From Chitinophagaceae bacterium (lineage in GTDB: Bacteria; Bacteroidota; Bacteroidia; Chitinophagales; Chitinophagaceae), in contig JALHNJ010000001.1 in assembly GCA_022843585.1 (NCBI GenBank), positions 620,001 to 684,000 on the forward strand: a DNA stretch of 64,000 bases, read 5' to 3'. A program made the position numbers and the translations under genes. The notes beneath the pieces were generated by a model that searched no databases, was not told the DNA's origin, and worked only from the letters and a program-made list of their open reading frames with translations. Below, piece by piece: positions 25,367 to 33,772 of this stretch. Position 1 is the stretch's first letter, and each line of letters begins with the position of its first letter.

Positions 25367-26518
25367 TTAAACCTTTACGTAGATTTTTTTCTTATCCATC
25401 CAGTAGCAAATAGCCCACATGAATAGAATAACGCAAATCGCATAAAGCAGTGAGCCGTTTTCCTTCGCTCCCGGCGTATGTATCAATACTTTTTTGTAAA
25501 GCCAGTTCCAGGGGTTAACACCATCCCCAAGGCGAATAAGACTAAGCCCTTTGGGTAAAAAAGCACTTAAGGCAAAAACAAAAAGAGCATTTTTGCCGAA
25601 CACATCGAAGAATTTGGCTAAACCTCCTTTTATATTTTTGAACTCGATCATGTAAATCATTGTAGCAATGGTGATCATAGCAAGGCCGGTAGTGTAAACA
25701 ACATAGGAGCTGGTCCATATTTTTTTATTAATGGGAAAAACAATATCCCAGCAAAAGCCTGCCAGTAGTAAACCAGTTCCGGCAACAAATAATCCTGTTA
25801 CCATTTCATAGGTCTTGCCTTTTTTAATAATGTAATCGCCTACCATGTATCCAAATATTACTTGCACAATGGCAGGGATAGTACTCATTAATCCTTCCGG
25901 GTCAAAGAGCATCCCTTCGCCTTTGTACATATGGGCAGCCCCTAATATCTTTTTATCAATATCATTTCCAAACCAACCAGCCATACTATACGGGTCATGC
26001 TGATCGCCTAATAATAAACAAAGTGCCCAGTAAAGTAAAAGCATGAGCATTCCAACAAAAAATGCTTTTCGAAGTTTTAGGTAATAAACAATAATGGCGG
26101 CGAAAAAATAGCAAATGGCAATTCGGGGGAGTACCCCTAATATGCGAACGCCTTGCGGATTTCCTTTATCATCTACATAAGACCAGGGTTTAAATACAAG
26201 ATCCCCATCCGCCCATTTTACAAAAGGCCACCAGGCAAGAAACAATCCAATGGCAAAAATTAAAATACTTCTTCTGATAACCTTTTTCCAAAATAATGCA
26301 TCACCCCCTGCCTCCAGTTTTGGCATTACAAAAGCCATAGCATTACCTACCGCAAAAAGGAAAAACGGGAATACCAGGTCAGTTGGAGTTAGCCCGTGCC
26401 AGGGTGCATGTTCCAGCGGGTCGTATATACTTCCCCAGGAGCCTGGATTATTTACCAGTATCATCAGGCAAACAGTAGCGCCTCGAAAAACATCGAGGGA
26501 GTAAAATCGTTGGTTCAA
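25367..26518 (-). CDS. DUF5009/HGSNAT-type membrane acyltransferase
   Basis: A 383-residue polytopic membrane protein. The N-terminus carries SLDVFRGATV, the hallmark of the heparan-alpha-glucosaminide N-acetyltransferase/NagX group, followed by NNPGSWGSIYDPLEHAPWHG and TPTDLVFPFFLF. About ten membrane segments follow. Family members are thought to transfer acetyl groups from cytosolic acetyl-CoA across the membrane to amino sugars. The likely substrate is an amino sugar from the envelope or the diet. It is divergent from the acetyltransferase at 26601. Confidence 0.85.
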   Translation of the reverse strand: MNQRFYSLDVFRGATVCLMILVNNPGSWGSIYDPLEHAPWHGLTPTDLVFPFFLFAVGNAMAFVMPKLEAGGDALFWKKVIRRSILIFAIGLFLAWWPFVKWADGDLVFKPWSYVDDKGNPQGVRILGVLPRIAICYFFAAIIVYYLKLRKAFFVGMLMLLLYWALCLLLGDQHDPYSMAGWFGNDIDKKILGAAHMYKGEGMLFDPEGLMSTIPAIVQVIFGYMVGDYIIKKGKTYEMVTGLFVAGTGLLLAGFCWDIVFPINKKIWTSSYVVYTTGLAMITIATMIYMIEFKNIKGGLAKFFDVFGKNALFVFALSAFLPKGLSLIRLGDGVNPWNWLYKKVLIHTPGAKENGSLLYAICVILFMWAICYWMDKKKIYVKV

Positions 26519-26600
26519 GAAAATTGGTATTAGTGTTTAAATGTAACAAATTCACCTTTATAAATTAGTGCTGAACTTGCAAATGAATTATTTTGGTGCT

Positions 26601-27182
26601 ATGATCGAGAATTCATTTTTTGTTCATCCCTCTTCAATTGTTGATAATGGTGCTGAAGTGGGTAACGGCACCCGCATCTGGCATTTTTGCCACCTGATGC
26701 CTACTTGTAAAGTGGGGGAGAATTGCATACTCGGACAAAATGTGTACATAGATAGTAATGTAGTAATTGGCAATGGAGTAAAAATTCAAAATAATGTATC
26801 TGTATATAACGGGGTAGTTATTGAAGATGATGTTTTTCTCGGACCCTCAATGGTCTTCACCAACGTCATCAATCCCCGCAGTTTTATTGAACGCAAAACG
26901 GAGTTTCAAAAAACGGTAATAGGAAAAGGAGCATCGATCGGTGCCAACGCCACTATTTTGTGTGGCATAAAAATTGGAAACTACGCCATGATCGGTGCCG
27001 GTGCCGTAGTTACAAAGTCAGTTCCTGGCTTTGCTTTAATTACGGGTAACCCCGGAAGGCAAACGGGTTGGGTAAGTAAAGCAGGATTAAAATTAGAATT
27101 TGATACAGAAAACAGGGCAAAATGTCCCCAAACCGGGGACATTTATACATTAGATAAATTTGTGGTATCCTTACTACAGTAG
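26601..27182 (+). CDS. left-handed beta-helix sugar N-acetyltransferase, WbpD/WlbB-like
   Basis: A 193-residue hexapeptide-repeat protein starting MIENSFFVHP; the frame also opens 11 codons earlier. The repeats run from 10 to about 150 (GNGTRIWHF, ILGQNVYIDS, IGANATILCGI). The order and the C-terminal CPQTGDIY motif are those of enzymes that N-acetylate 3-amino sugars of UDP-uronic acids. Its aminotransferase partner is not adjacent, but the DegT enzyme at 46840 belongs to the right class. It lies just ahead of the polysaccharide operon and probably serves it. Confidence 0.82.
   Translation: MIENSFFVHPSSIVDNGAEVGNGTRIWHFCHLMPTCKVGENCILGQNVYIDSNVVIGNGVKIQNNVSVYNGVVIEDDVFLGPSMVFTNVINPRSFIERKTEFQKTVIGKGASIGANATILCGIKIGNYAMIGAGAVVTKSVPGFALITGNPGRQTGWVSKAGLKLEFDTENRAKCPQTGDIYTLDKFVVSLLQ
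27120..27144. other. ten-base hairpin inside the end of the acetyltransferase gene
   Basis: AAATGTCCCC at 27120-27129 and GGGGACATTT at 27135-27144 form a perfect stem with a five-base loop, encoding the CPQTGDIY motif. No T-tract follows. It may simply reflect coding, or it may slow transcription before the operon. Confidence 0.4.
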
Positions 27183-27229
27183 TTATCAACTCTTGGGGGT
27201 AAATCCTTCAAAATCTGCACATTTTATTC

Positions 27230-27259
27230 TTTTACCACTCAGATCTTACCCTATATTTG
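27230..27259 (+). promoter_or_regulatory. promoter of the polysaccharide operon
   Basis: TATATTTG at 27252-27259 matches TAnnTTTG exactly; a TTTT at 27230-27233 lies 18 bases upstream in place of TTTG. Transcription would start near 27266, leaving a leader of about 113 bases before the antiterminator gene. Confidence 0.55.
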
Positions 27260-27268
27260 CAAGCAAAA

Positions 27269-27367
27269 TTGGGGGTATATTTCGTGTTTGCCCCAAATCT
27301 TTAGTCTAATTCAATGAAAACCAGTCATATAGTAGAACTATTATGTGATTGAGATGGCGAAGCCATC
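27269..27367 (+). promoter_or_regulatory. structured leader with two hairpins, candidate antiterminator target
   Basis: Within the transcribed leader, TTGGGG (27269-27274) can pair with CCCCAA (27291-27296). GATGGC (27353-27358) pairs perfectly with GCCATC (27362-27367) around a GAA loop, ending 11 bases before the UpxY-like start codon. NusG paralogues such as LoaP and UpxY act through the 5' leader of the operons they control, so these are candidate recognition elements. Confidence 0.45.
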
Positions 27368-27378
27368 CGTAAAACTAA

Positions 27379-27885
27379 ATGGCACAACCCCGTAAATGGT
27401 TAGCCGTATATACCCGGCCACGTTGGGAAAAAAAAGTAAACCAGCTTTTACAAGAGAAGGGAGTCGAAAGTTACTGTCCGCTGAATAAAGTAAGGCGAAA
27501 ATGGAGCGATCGGGTCAAAGTAGTAGAAGAGCCGCTATTCAAATCCTATGTTTTTGTAAAAGTGAGTGAGAACGACCGGGCTGCAGTGCGGATGACATCC
27601 GGTGCCATTAATTTTGTTTACTGGAATGGTAAGCCTGCAGTAATAAAAGAGAAAGAAATTAATGCCATCAAGCGGTTTTTGGATGAGTACGAAAATGTAG
27701 AAGCTATGCCGGTGGAGCTAAAAGTAAACCAACGGGTACGTATTACTAATGGCAGCATGATGGACCAGGAAGGAAAAGTACTGGATGTAAGGCACAAAAC
27801 AGCCAAGATAGCTATTGACAGTCTTGGGTATATTTTGGTGGCCTATTTTGACAGAAGTAAATTAACTTCGGCACAGCCGAGGTAA
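27379..27885 (+). CDS. NusG-family transcription antiterminator, UpxY-like
   Basis: A 168-residue NusG paralogue with an NGN domain (about 5-110; WLAVYTRPRWEKKV, PLFKSYVFVKV) and a C-terminal KOW domain (VRITNGSMMDQEGKV). It stands first in a plus-strand run of surface-polysaccharide genes that continues to the right edge, more than 36 kb. This is the position of UpxY proteins in Bacteroides, which let RNA polymerase read through long capsule operons. Binding to RNA polymerase and to its own leader is expected by family and not shown here. Confidence 0.9.
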   Translation: MAQPRKWLAVYTRPRWEKKVNQLLQEKGVESYCPLNKVRRKWSDRVKVVEEPLFKSYVFVKVSENDRAAVRMTSGAINFVYWNGKPAVIKEKEINAIKRFLDEYENVEAMPVELKVNQRVRITNGSMMDQEGKVLDVRHKTAKIAIDSLGYILVAYFDRSKLTSAQPR

Positions 27886-27936
27886 AATAGAACCTTATTT
27901 AAAAGCGTTACTGCTTTTTCAATTAAAGATGTATCA

Positions 27937-28704
27937 ATGAAGTTCACCCGGATCTTGTTATTGCTTGCACTACCTATTTATTTATTTTCCTGCCGCACAC
28001 AGCAAAAAATTCCATACTACCTGGAAAATGTAAACGACTCTACAGGTAAAGGAGATGTAAAAATCAATCCGTTACTTATTCAAAAAAACGACTTGTTGTC
28101 TATTCAGATTTCCAGTTTAAGTACAAAGCCGGAGGCAGATTTAATTTATAATCAACCTACAGCAGGAGGTTCTACAGCCGCCGGGTATTTGGTAGATGTA
28201 AATGGAAATATTGACCACCATCGGCTTGGAACCATACATGCAGAGGGATTGACCAAACAAGAATTAGCAGCAGAAATAAAAAAAAGGCTTACACAACCTG
28301 TGGAGCTATTATCAGACCCCACAGTTGTAATTCGGTTTTTAAGTTTTAGCGTAAATGTTTTAGGGGAAGTAGGAAAACAGGGGCCTGTAACTATTCAGGG
28401 GGAAAGTCTAAACATTTTACAGGCAATCGGTTTGGCAGGTGGCGTAAATGATTTTGGTAAAAGAAATAGTGTCAAGGTAATGCGGGAAACCAACGGCAAG
28501 AGAGAGACAGGTATAATTGATCTTTCTTCAAAAGATATTTTTGAATCGCCCTATTATAACCTGGTGCAAAATGATTTAATAATTATTGAACCAACAAAGC
28601 AAAAGCTAAAAGATGCTGACCAGGTACGCACCTTTCAAAAAGTATCATTTGCTTTTGGCGTCATAACAATTATTGCTACACTAGCCAATATTTTTATTAA
28701 ATAG
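27937..28704 (+). CDS. polysaccharide export outer-membrane lipoprotein, Wza-like
   Basis: A 255-residue lipoprotein with lipobox YLFSC (Cys19). A Poly_export domain (LIQKNDLLSIQISS through PVELLSDPTVVIRF) is followed by an SLBB-like segment (VNVLGEVGKQGPVTI). A hydrophobic C-terminal helix (VITIIATLANIFIK) is typical of the Bacteroidota type. It is expected to form the outer-membrane channel for the polymer together with the Wzc-like protein encoded next. Confidence 0.9.
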   Translation: MKFTRILLLLALPIYLFSCRTQQKIPYYLENVNDSTGKGDVKINPLLIQKNDLLSIQISSLSTKPEADLIYNQPTAGGSTAAGYLVDVNGNIDHHRLGTIHAEGLTKQELAAEIKKRLTQPVELLSDPTVVIRFLSFSVNVLGEVGKQGPVTIQGESLNILQAIGLAGGVNDFGKRNSVKVMRETNGKRETGIIDLSSKDIFESPYYNLVQNDLIIIEPTKQKLKDADQVRTFQKVSFAFGVITIIATLANIFIK

Positions 28705-28737
28705 TAGTAGACAAAGATTTAATCTTCAGTCAATAAA

Positions 28738-31149
28738 ATGGACGAACAGCAAAACCCAACAAGTAACAATCACAGAAGCGAACTCTGGAGTTTAAGTTTG
28801 CGGGATCTATTTTATAAATATGTCCGGTTTCTACCCATATTTATTTTATCAGTATCAGTAGCATTGCTGGGAGCCTATGCTTATTTACGATATGCTACTT
28901 CAATTTATAGTACAAACGGAACCTTAATAATAAAATCAGAGAATCAGAACAGCAAGGGGGGTGATAAGTTTGATGATATTTTTGGGGGAGGTAAATCACA
29001 GAATATATCCGGGGAGATAGAGATTTTAAAATCGAAGGGATTGATGGAAAGAGTGGTGGCCAAGCAAAATCTGCAGTTCAGCTATTTTGTAAAAGGAAAG
29101 TTTAAAACCATTAATATTTATAAATACGGGCCTTTTATTATTGATGCGGCTCAGCTAACCGATTCATTCCGGTCATTTACGCTTAAGATTAAATTTGTAA
29201 ACGATAAAGAGTTCAAGGTAAATGAGGATAATACACTTGTTCAGTTTGGAAGATATTTCAAAAACAATTACGGAACGTTTCGGCTTTTACGTAATCCTTC
29301 CAGTGGAGTTGCTAAAGATTATGTAGTAGAGTATAAACCGTTGGCAACTGCGGCAGCAAGCTATGCTGGAATTGTGCAGGTTTCCCCTAAGGCAGCAGGC
29401 TCTGGTATTCTGAATATTGGTTTGCAAAGCACCAATCCTAATATGGGGGCTGATATTGTTAATCAATTGATGGCGGAGTATGGTGATTATACCAAGGAGC
29501 TGAAAAACAAAACAGCCGACCAGATGATTGACTTTATAGACAATCGCCTGCGGGTAGTAAGTAAAGAGCTGGATAGCGTACAGAATAATATGCACCGTTA
29601 TGCAATTGATAACAATCTGATTGATATAGAAAAACAATCGTCTAACTATTTTGATAATATTAGCTTATCTGATAAAGCTATTAATGAGCAGCAGATGCAA
29701 ATAGTGATTGCGGAGAGTATTGAGAGCTACCTGAAAAATAAAAGAAACGAATTTGACCAGGTAATCGTTCCTTCTTCGTTTTCGTTGAGTGATGTTACCT
29801 TGAATGAAATGATTGGTGGTTATAACGAAGCTCAAATGCAACGGCAGCAATTAAAAGATGGCAATGTTCCGGAAGGAAACCCATTGGCCGTGGAAAATAA
29901 ACAGCAGATAGAAAAACTGCGGCAGAGCATCCTGGAGAATCTCTCCAACATTAAAAATTCGTATGCAAAAACAATAAATTCTTTACGGCGGAACAGCGGC
30001 GAGTCGCAAACTCAGTTAAAATTGATGCCGCCAAAAGCCAAAGAATATTATGAATTAAAACGGCAGGTAGATTATAAGCAGGGATTATATAATGTATTGC
30101 AGGAGAAAAGAGAAGAAACGGCCATCTCAAGAGCATCTACAATTTCGAATGTCCAAATAGTAGAAAAAGCCTATATTTCTAATACCCCAGTAAAGCCTAA
30201 CCGACGTTCAATACAAATAATGGCAATTTTGGCCGGTCTTGCAATTCCTGCATTGTTTGTATTTGCCGGTGAGGTATTAAATGATAAAGTAAGTACCCGT
30301 TTTGATATTGAAAAAATAACTACGGCTCCTATACTGGGAGAAATAGGCCACTCTTACTCAGATAAAGTGCTGATGGTAAATAAAACTACCCGCAGCATGG
30401 TGGCGGAGCAATTCAGGATCGTACGGTCCAATCTTCAATATATCATTGGCAAGGCTGATAAATTTACCTTACTTGTTACCTCTTCTTACAGCGGCGAAGG
30501 AAAATCATTTGTAAGTACTAATATAGGAGCAGTATTAGCATTAGCGGGTAAAAAAACAGTGATCTTGGAGTTTGATATCCGTAAACCTAAAGTATTGTCC
30601 GGGCTGGAAATGTCGAAAAGGCCGGGTATTACCAATTACCTCGTAGGCAAATCAGAAAATTTACAGGAGTTAGTTGCACCCGTACCTGACCAGGAGAACT
30701 TATTTGTGCTAGCCTGCGGACCTATTCCTCCTAATCCATCGGAACTTTTGTTGGGAGCAAAGGTGGATGAAATGTTTGCCTGGTTAAAAAATAATTTTGA
30801 TGTAATAATTATTGATACAGCACCGGTGGGTATGGTAAGTGATGCGCAAACATTAAGCAAATTTGCAGATGCTACTTTGTACTTAGTACGGCAAGGGCAT
30901 ACGTTTAAAAAACAAGTAGTACTGATCGATGAATTTTACAAGGAGAAAAAACTACCTAAAGTTTCCATCATCATCAATGATGTGAAAATGAAAGCCGGCT
31001 ATGGTTATTATGGCTATGGCCGCTATGGCTATGGCTATGGCTACGGATATGGAAGTTATTATGAGGAAGAACATCCTCCTAAGAATTTTCTAGACAGGGC
31101 TGTTGCATGGCTCGACTTCCGTCGTTTCTTTAAGAAATCAAACAAGTAA
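28738..31149 (+). CDS. Wzc-like polysaccharide co-polymerase and tyrosine autokinase
   Basis: An 803-residue inner-membrane protein. A Wzz-type chain-length domain with flanking membrane segments fills residues 25-510. The BY-kinase domain follows with Walker A SSYSGEGKS (582-590), a Walker A' ILEFDIRKPK in which Glu replaces the usual first Asp, and Walker B IIIDTAP (Asp693). The tail at 755-775 is a run of Tyr-Gly pairs, the autophosphorylation cluster, encoded by a TATGGC-type tandem repeat. It should control polymer length and export with Wza. Confidence 0.93.
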   Translation: MDEQQNPTSNNHRSELWSLSLRDLFYKYVRFLPIFILSVSVALLGAYAYLRYATSIYSTNGTLIIKSENQNSKGGDKFDDIFGGGKSQNISGEIEILKSKGLMERVVAKQNLQFSYFVKGKFKTINIYKYGPFIIDAAQLTDSFRSFTLKIKFVNDKEFKVNEDNTLVQFGRYFKNNYGTFRLLRNPSSGVAKDYVVEYKPLATAAASYAGIVQVSPKAAGSGILNIGLQSTNPNMGADIVNQLMAEYGDYTKELKNKTADQMIDFIDNRLRVVSKELDSVQNNMHRYAIDNNLIDIEKQSSNYFDNISLSDKAINEQQMQIVIAESIESYLKNKRNEFDQVIVPSSFSLSDVTLNEMIGGYNEAQMQRQQLKDGNVPEGNPLAVENKQQIEKLRQSILENLSNIKNSYAKTINSLRRNSGESQTQLKLMPPKAKEYYELKRQVDYKQGLYNVLQEKREETAISRASTISNVQIVEKAYISNTPVKPNRRSIQIMAILAGLAIPALFVFAGEVLNDKVSTRFDIEKITTAPILGEIGHSYSDKVLMVNKTTRSMVAEQFRIVRSNLQYIIGKADKFTLLVTSSYSGEGKSFVSTNIGAVLALAGKKTVILEFDIRKPKVLSGLEMSKRPGITNYLVGKSENLQELVAPVPDQENLFVLACGPIPPNPSELLLGAKVDEMFAWLKNNFDVIIIDTAPVGMVSDAQTLSKFADATLYLVRQGHTFKKQVVLIDEFYKEKKLPKVSIIINDVKMKAGYGYYGYGRYGYGYGYGYGSYYEEEHPPKNFLDRAVAWLDFRRFFKKSNK

Positions 31150-31165
31150 CAGAGAATTAATTTAT

Positions 31166-32131
31166 ATGAGAGTATTGGTAACCGGGGGTGCCGGTTTTAT
31201 TGGTTCCAACCTGGTTGAAACTTTATTGCAGGATGAGAGGGTAGCATTTGTAAGAGTGCTGGACAATCTTGCTACCGGCTCTTTGCAGAATATCAGCTCT
31301 TTTTTAGACAATAAAAAGTTTGAATTCATTGAAGGCGATATAAGAAGCTATCAAACTTGTGTAACAGCCTGTGCAGGTATTGATCGTATTTCTCACCAGG
31401 CTGCATTAGGTTCTGTTCCCCGTTCTATCAACGATCCGCTTACTACCAACGAGGTGAATATTACCGGTACGTTGAATATTTTTACAGCCGCCAAAGAGAA
31501 TGGTGTAAAAAGAGTGGTGTACGCAGCCAGTTCCTCCACCTATGGGGATCATCCGGGTTTACCAAAAGTAGAAGATACAATTGGCAAACCACTATCGCCG
31601 TATGCCGTTACTAAATATGTAAATGAGTTGTATGCAGGTGTGTATGCAAGTTTATACAATATCGAATTGATAGGTCTTCGTTATTTCAACATCTTTGGTC
31701 CAAGGCAAAACCCCAACGGGCCTTATGCTGCAGTGATACCCCTTTTTGCAGAGGCATTGATCAAAAACAAACCGCCAACCATTAATGGTGATGGTAGTCA
31801 CAGCCGGGATTTTACCTATGTTGCCAATGCGGTACAGGCTAATATTCTTTCATTGTTCACGGATAATAAAGAAGCCGTTAACCAGGTGTACAATATTGCC
31901 TGTGGCGAACAAACATCTTTGCTCCAATTATTCAACGGTTTGAAAATGGAAGCTAATAGTAGTCTTGAACCGATACATGGCCCCGAAAGAAAAGGTGATG
32001 TAAAACACAGCCTGGCAAATATTGATAAGGCAACAAAATTATTGGGATACGATCCACTAATTACAGTAAAGGAAGGGTTGAAGAAAACATTTCAATGGTA
32101 TAGCAAGCGGGAAGCGCAGGCCGGAAGTTGA
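31166..32131 (+). CDS. NAD-dependent epimerase, UDP-HexNAc 4-epimerase (WbpP)-like
   Basis: A 321-residue extended SDR starting [15 protein letters not shown]. The active site shows AASSSTYG and SPYAVTKYVNE (YxxxK). The segment YGDHPGLPKVEDTIGKPL resembles WbpP/TviC and related UDP-N-acetylhexosamine C4 epimerases. It would interconvert the gluco and galacto forms of a UDP-sugar. The frame upstream to 31103 overlaps the kinase gene and is not used. It is followed by a nuclease cassette that separates it from rmlB. Confidence 0.85.
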   Translation: MRVLVTGGAGFIGSNLVETLLQDERVAFVRVLDNLATGSLQNISSFLDNKKFEFIEGDIRSYQTCVTACAGIDRISHQAALGSVPRSINDPLTTNEVNITGTLNIFTAAKENGVKRVVYAASSSTYGDHPGLPKVEDTIGKPLSPYAVTKYVNELYAGVYASLYNIELIGLRYFNIFGPRQNPNGPYAAVIPLFAEALIKNKPPTINGDGSHSRDFTYVANAVQANILSLFTDNKEAVNQVYNIACGEQTSLLQLFNGLKMEANSSLEPIHGPERKGDVKHSLANIDKATKLLGYDPLITVKEGLKKTFQWYSKREAQAGS

Positions 32132-32158
32132 TAAAGGAAAAGTGTCAATCTTGACTTT

Positions 32159-32180
32159 GTCACCCCGACGCAGGAGGGGT
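32159..32180 (+). repeat. left palindromic repeat of the GIY-YIG cassette
   Basis: GTCACCCC at 32159-32166 begins a hairpin in which ACCCC (32162-32166) pairs with GGGGT (32176-32180) across the nine-base loop GACGCAGGA. The octamer recurs inverted (GGGGTGAC, 32574-32581) exactly across the nuclease stop codon. The form GTCACCCCGACGCAGGA is like intergenic palindromes I recall from other Bacteroidota genomes. Confidence 0.65.
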
Positions 32181-32232
32181 CTCCCATAATAATCGGTATT
32201 TTTCTATACTATCGGGCAATTAACAGCAGCTC

Positions 32233-32580
32233 ATGTTTTTAAACAACAGAGAATATTACGTTTACATAATAACAAATCTCAATAAAAAAGTACTTTATAC
32301 AGGAGTCACAAATAATCTCCCGCAGCGTTTGGTGGAGCATTATTTACAAAGTGGGAACCCTGTTTTTTTTGCAGGTAAATATCATGCTTATTACTTGCTT
32401 TATTATGAGGTTTCAGCCTATATCAACAATATGATTGAAAGAGAGAAGGAAATCAAAGGCTGGCGAATGAGTAAGAAAGAGGCGTTAATAAATGAATTTA
32501 ATCCTGACTGGAAGTTTCTGAATGAGGAAGTTTGTGGAAAATGGCCACCGGATAATATGTTTCATAGAAAAGAGGGGTGA
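32233..32580 (+). CDS. GIY-YIG nuclease domain protein (UvrC/UPF0213 type)
   Basis: A 115-residue single-domain nuclease. The GIY-like strand is YYVYIITN (8-15) and the YIG-like strand is LYTGVTNN (21-28), followed by the arginine in QRLVEH and MIEREKEIKGW. Such short stand-alone GIY-YIG proteins are often multicopy in Bacteroidota and their function is unsettled. It interrupts the polysaccharide operon between an epimerase and rmlB and is bracketed by inverted palindromic repeats, so it looks like an inserted element, not part of the sugar pathway. Confidence 0.85.
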   Translation: MFLNNREYYVYIITNLNKKVLYTGVTNNLPQRLVEHYLQSGNPVFFAGKYHAYYLLYYEVSAYINNMIEREKEIKGWRMSKKEALINEFNPDWKFLNEEVCGKWPPDNMFHRKEG

Positions 32581-32621
32581 CGGGAGTCTTGTAAGGCAGA
32601 TGCCTCGTTCCTCGGCAAGAC
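32574..32621 (-). repeat. right palindromic repeat of the GIY-YIG cassette
   Basis: After GGGGTGAC (32574-32581), GTCTTG (32586-32591) and CAAGAC (32616-32621) form outer arms, with AGGCA/TGCCT inside. Read on the minus strand it contains TGCC, a nine-base loop GAGGAACGA, GGCA, then TCT. This is the same stem / nine-base loop / stem / TCT-like layout as the left repeat, in opposite orientation. Confidence 0.6.
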
Positions 32622-32692
32622 AAGATACGAGAGGCTTTCATTTTTCATCAGGCAGTTTTGACCATTGTTTATTAAATAATATCCATACATAA

Positions 32693-33772
32693 ATGTCCAG
32701 AACAATCATCATCACCGGCGGTGCCGGATTTATCGGTTCACATGTAGTAAGGTTGTTTGTTACAAAATATCCCGAATACACAATCATCAATCTGGATGCA
32801 TTAACCTATGCAGGTAATCTCGAAAATCTCCGTGATATTGAAAATGCACCCAACTATATTTTTGAAAAAGTAAATATTCTGGATACTGCTGAATTAGAAA
32901 GAGTATTCAAACAATATAATCCTGATGGTGTCATTCACCTGGCAGCAGAAAGTCATGTAGATCGTTCCATTCTTTCACCGCTTGATTTTGTTTATACCAA
33001 TGTAATTGGAACTGTAAACCTGTTGAATGCAGCCAAGCAACAATGGAGTACAACACTCAAGCCCTCAACTCCAAACAACTCAACCCTCAACCGTTTCTAC
33101 CATGTATCTACCGATGAAGTGTATGGCGCATTGGGTGAAACAGGCTTTTTTACTGAAGAAACAAAATACGATCCGCATTCACCATATAGTGCATCCAAAG
33201 CCTCCAGCGATCATTTTGTACGAGCCTACCATGATACATTTGATTTGCCCGTTGTTATTACCAACTGTTCTAACAATTACGGGCCTTATCATTTTCCGGA
33301 AAAATTAATTCCGCTGTTCATCAATAATATAATTACTAAAAAGCCATTGCCGGTATATGGCGACGGGCAATACACAAGAGACTGGTTATTTGTAAAAGAC
33401 CATGCAGTAGCTATTGACCTTGTTTTTCATGAAGGGAAAAATGGCGACACCTATAATATTGGCGGCTTTAACGAATGGAAAAATATTGATCTTGTAAAAC
33501 TGCTTTGCAAATTGATGGATGAAAAACTAGGAAATGCAGCAGGTACCAGCGAAGCGTTGATTACGTATGTAAAAGACAGGCCGGGGCATGACAGACGCTA
33601 TGCCATCGATGCCTCAAAAATAAATAAAGAGCTTGGCTGGAAGCCTTCTGTCACATTTGAAGAAGGATTGGCCCAAACTATTGATTGGTATTTAGAAAAT
33701 ACAGAATGGTTAACACATGTTACATCTGGCGCATATCAACAATATTACAATCAACAATATTCAAAAGGATAA
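32693..33772 (+). CDS. rmlB: dTDP-glucose 4,6-dehydratase
   Basis: A 359-residue SDR with GGAGFIGSH (9-17), the catalytic STDEVYG (139-145) and YSASK (165-169), and the [16 protein letters not shown] block unique to RmlB. It makes dTDP-4-keto-6-deoxyglucose, the entry to many deoxysugars. Residues 119-133 ([15 protein letters not shown]) form a Ser/Thr/Pro/Asn-rich insert just before the catalytic strand, where most RmlB proteins have only a few residues; the DNA there is a CTCAA-rich near-repeat. It is paired with rmlA downstream. Confidence 0.94.
   Translation: MSRTIIITGGAGFIGSHVVRLFVTKYPEYTIINLDALTYAGNLENLRDIENAPNYIFEKVNILDTAELERVFKQYNPDGVIHLAAESHVDRSILSPLDFVYTNVIGTVNLLNAAKQQWSTTLKPSTPNNSTLNRFYHVSTDEVYGALGETGFFTEETKYDPHSPYSASKASSDHFVRAYHDTFDLPVVITNCSNNYGPYHFPEKLIPLFINNIITKKPLPVYGDGQYTRDWLFVKDHAVAIDLVFHEGKNGDTYNIGGFNEWKNIDLVKLLCKLMDEKLGNAAGTSEALITYVKDRPGHDRRYAIDASKINKELGWKPSVTFEEGLAQTIDWYLENTEWLTHVTSGAYQQYYNQQYSKG
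33047..33091 (+). repeat. CTCAA-rich degenerate repeat inside rmlB
   Basis: The 45-base segment carries ACTCAA, CCTCAACTCC, ACTCAA and CCTCAAC in loose tandem array and is read in frame. Its composition differs from the rest of the gene and matches simple intergenic repeats. It accounts for the insert in the protein. Confidence 0.5.
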
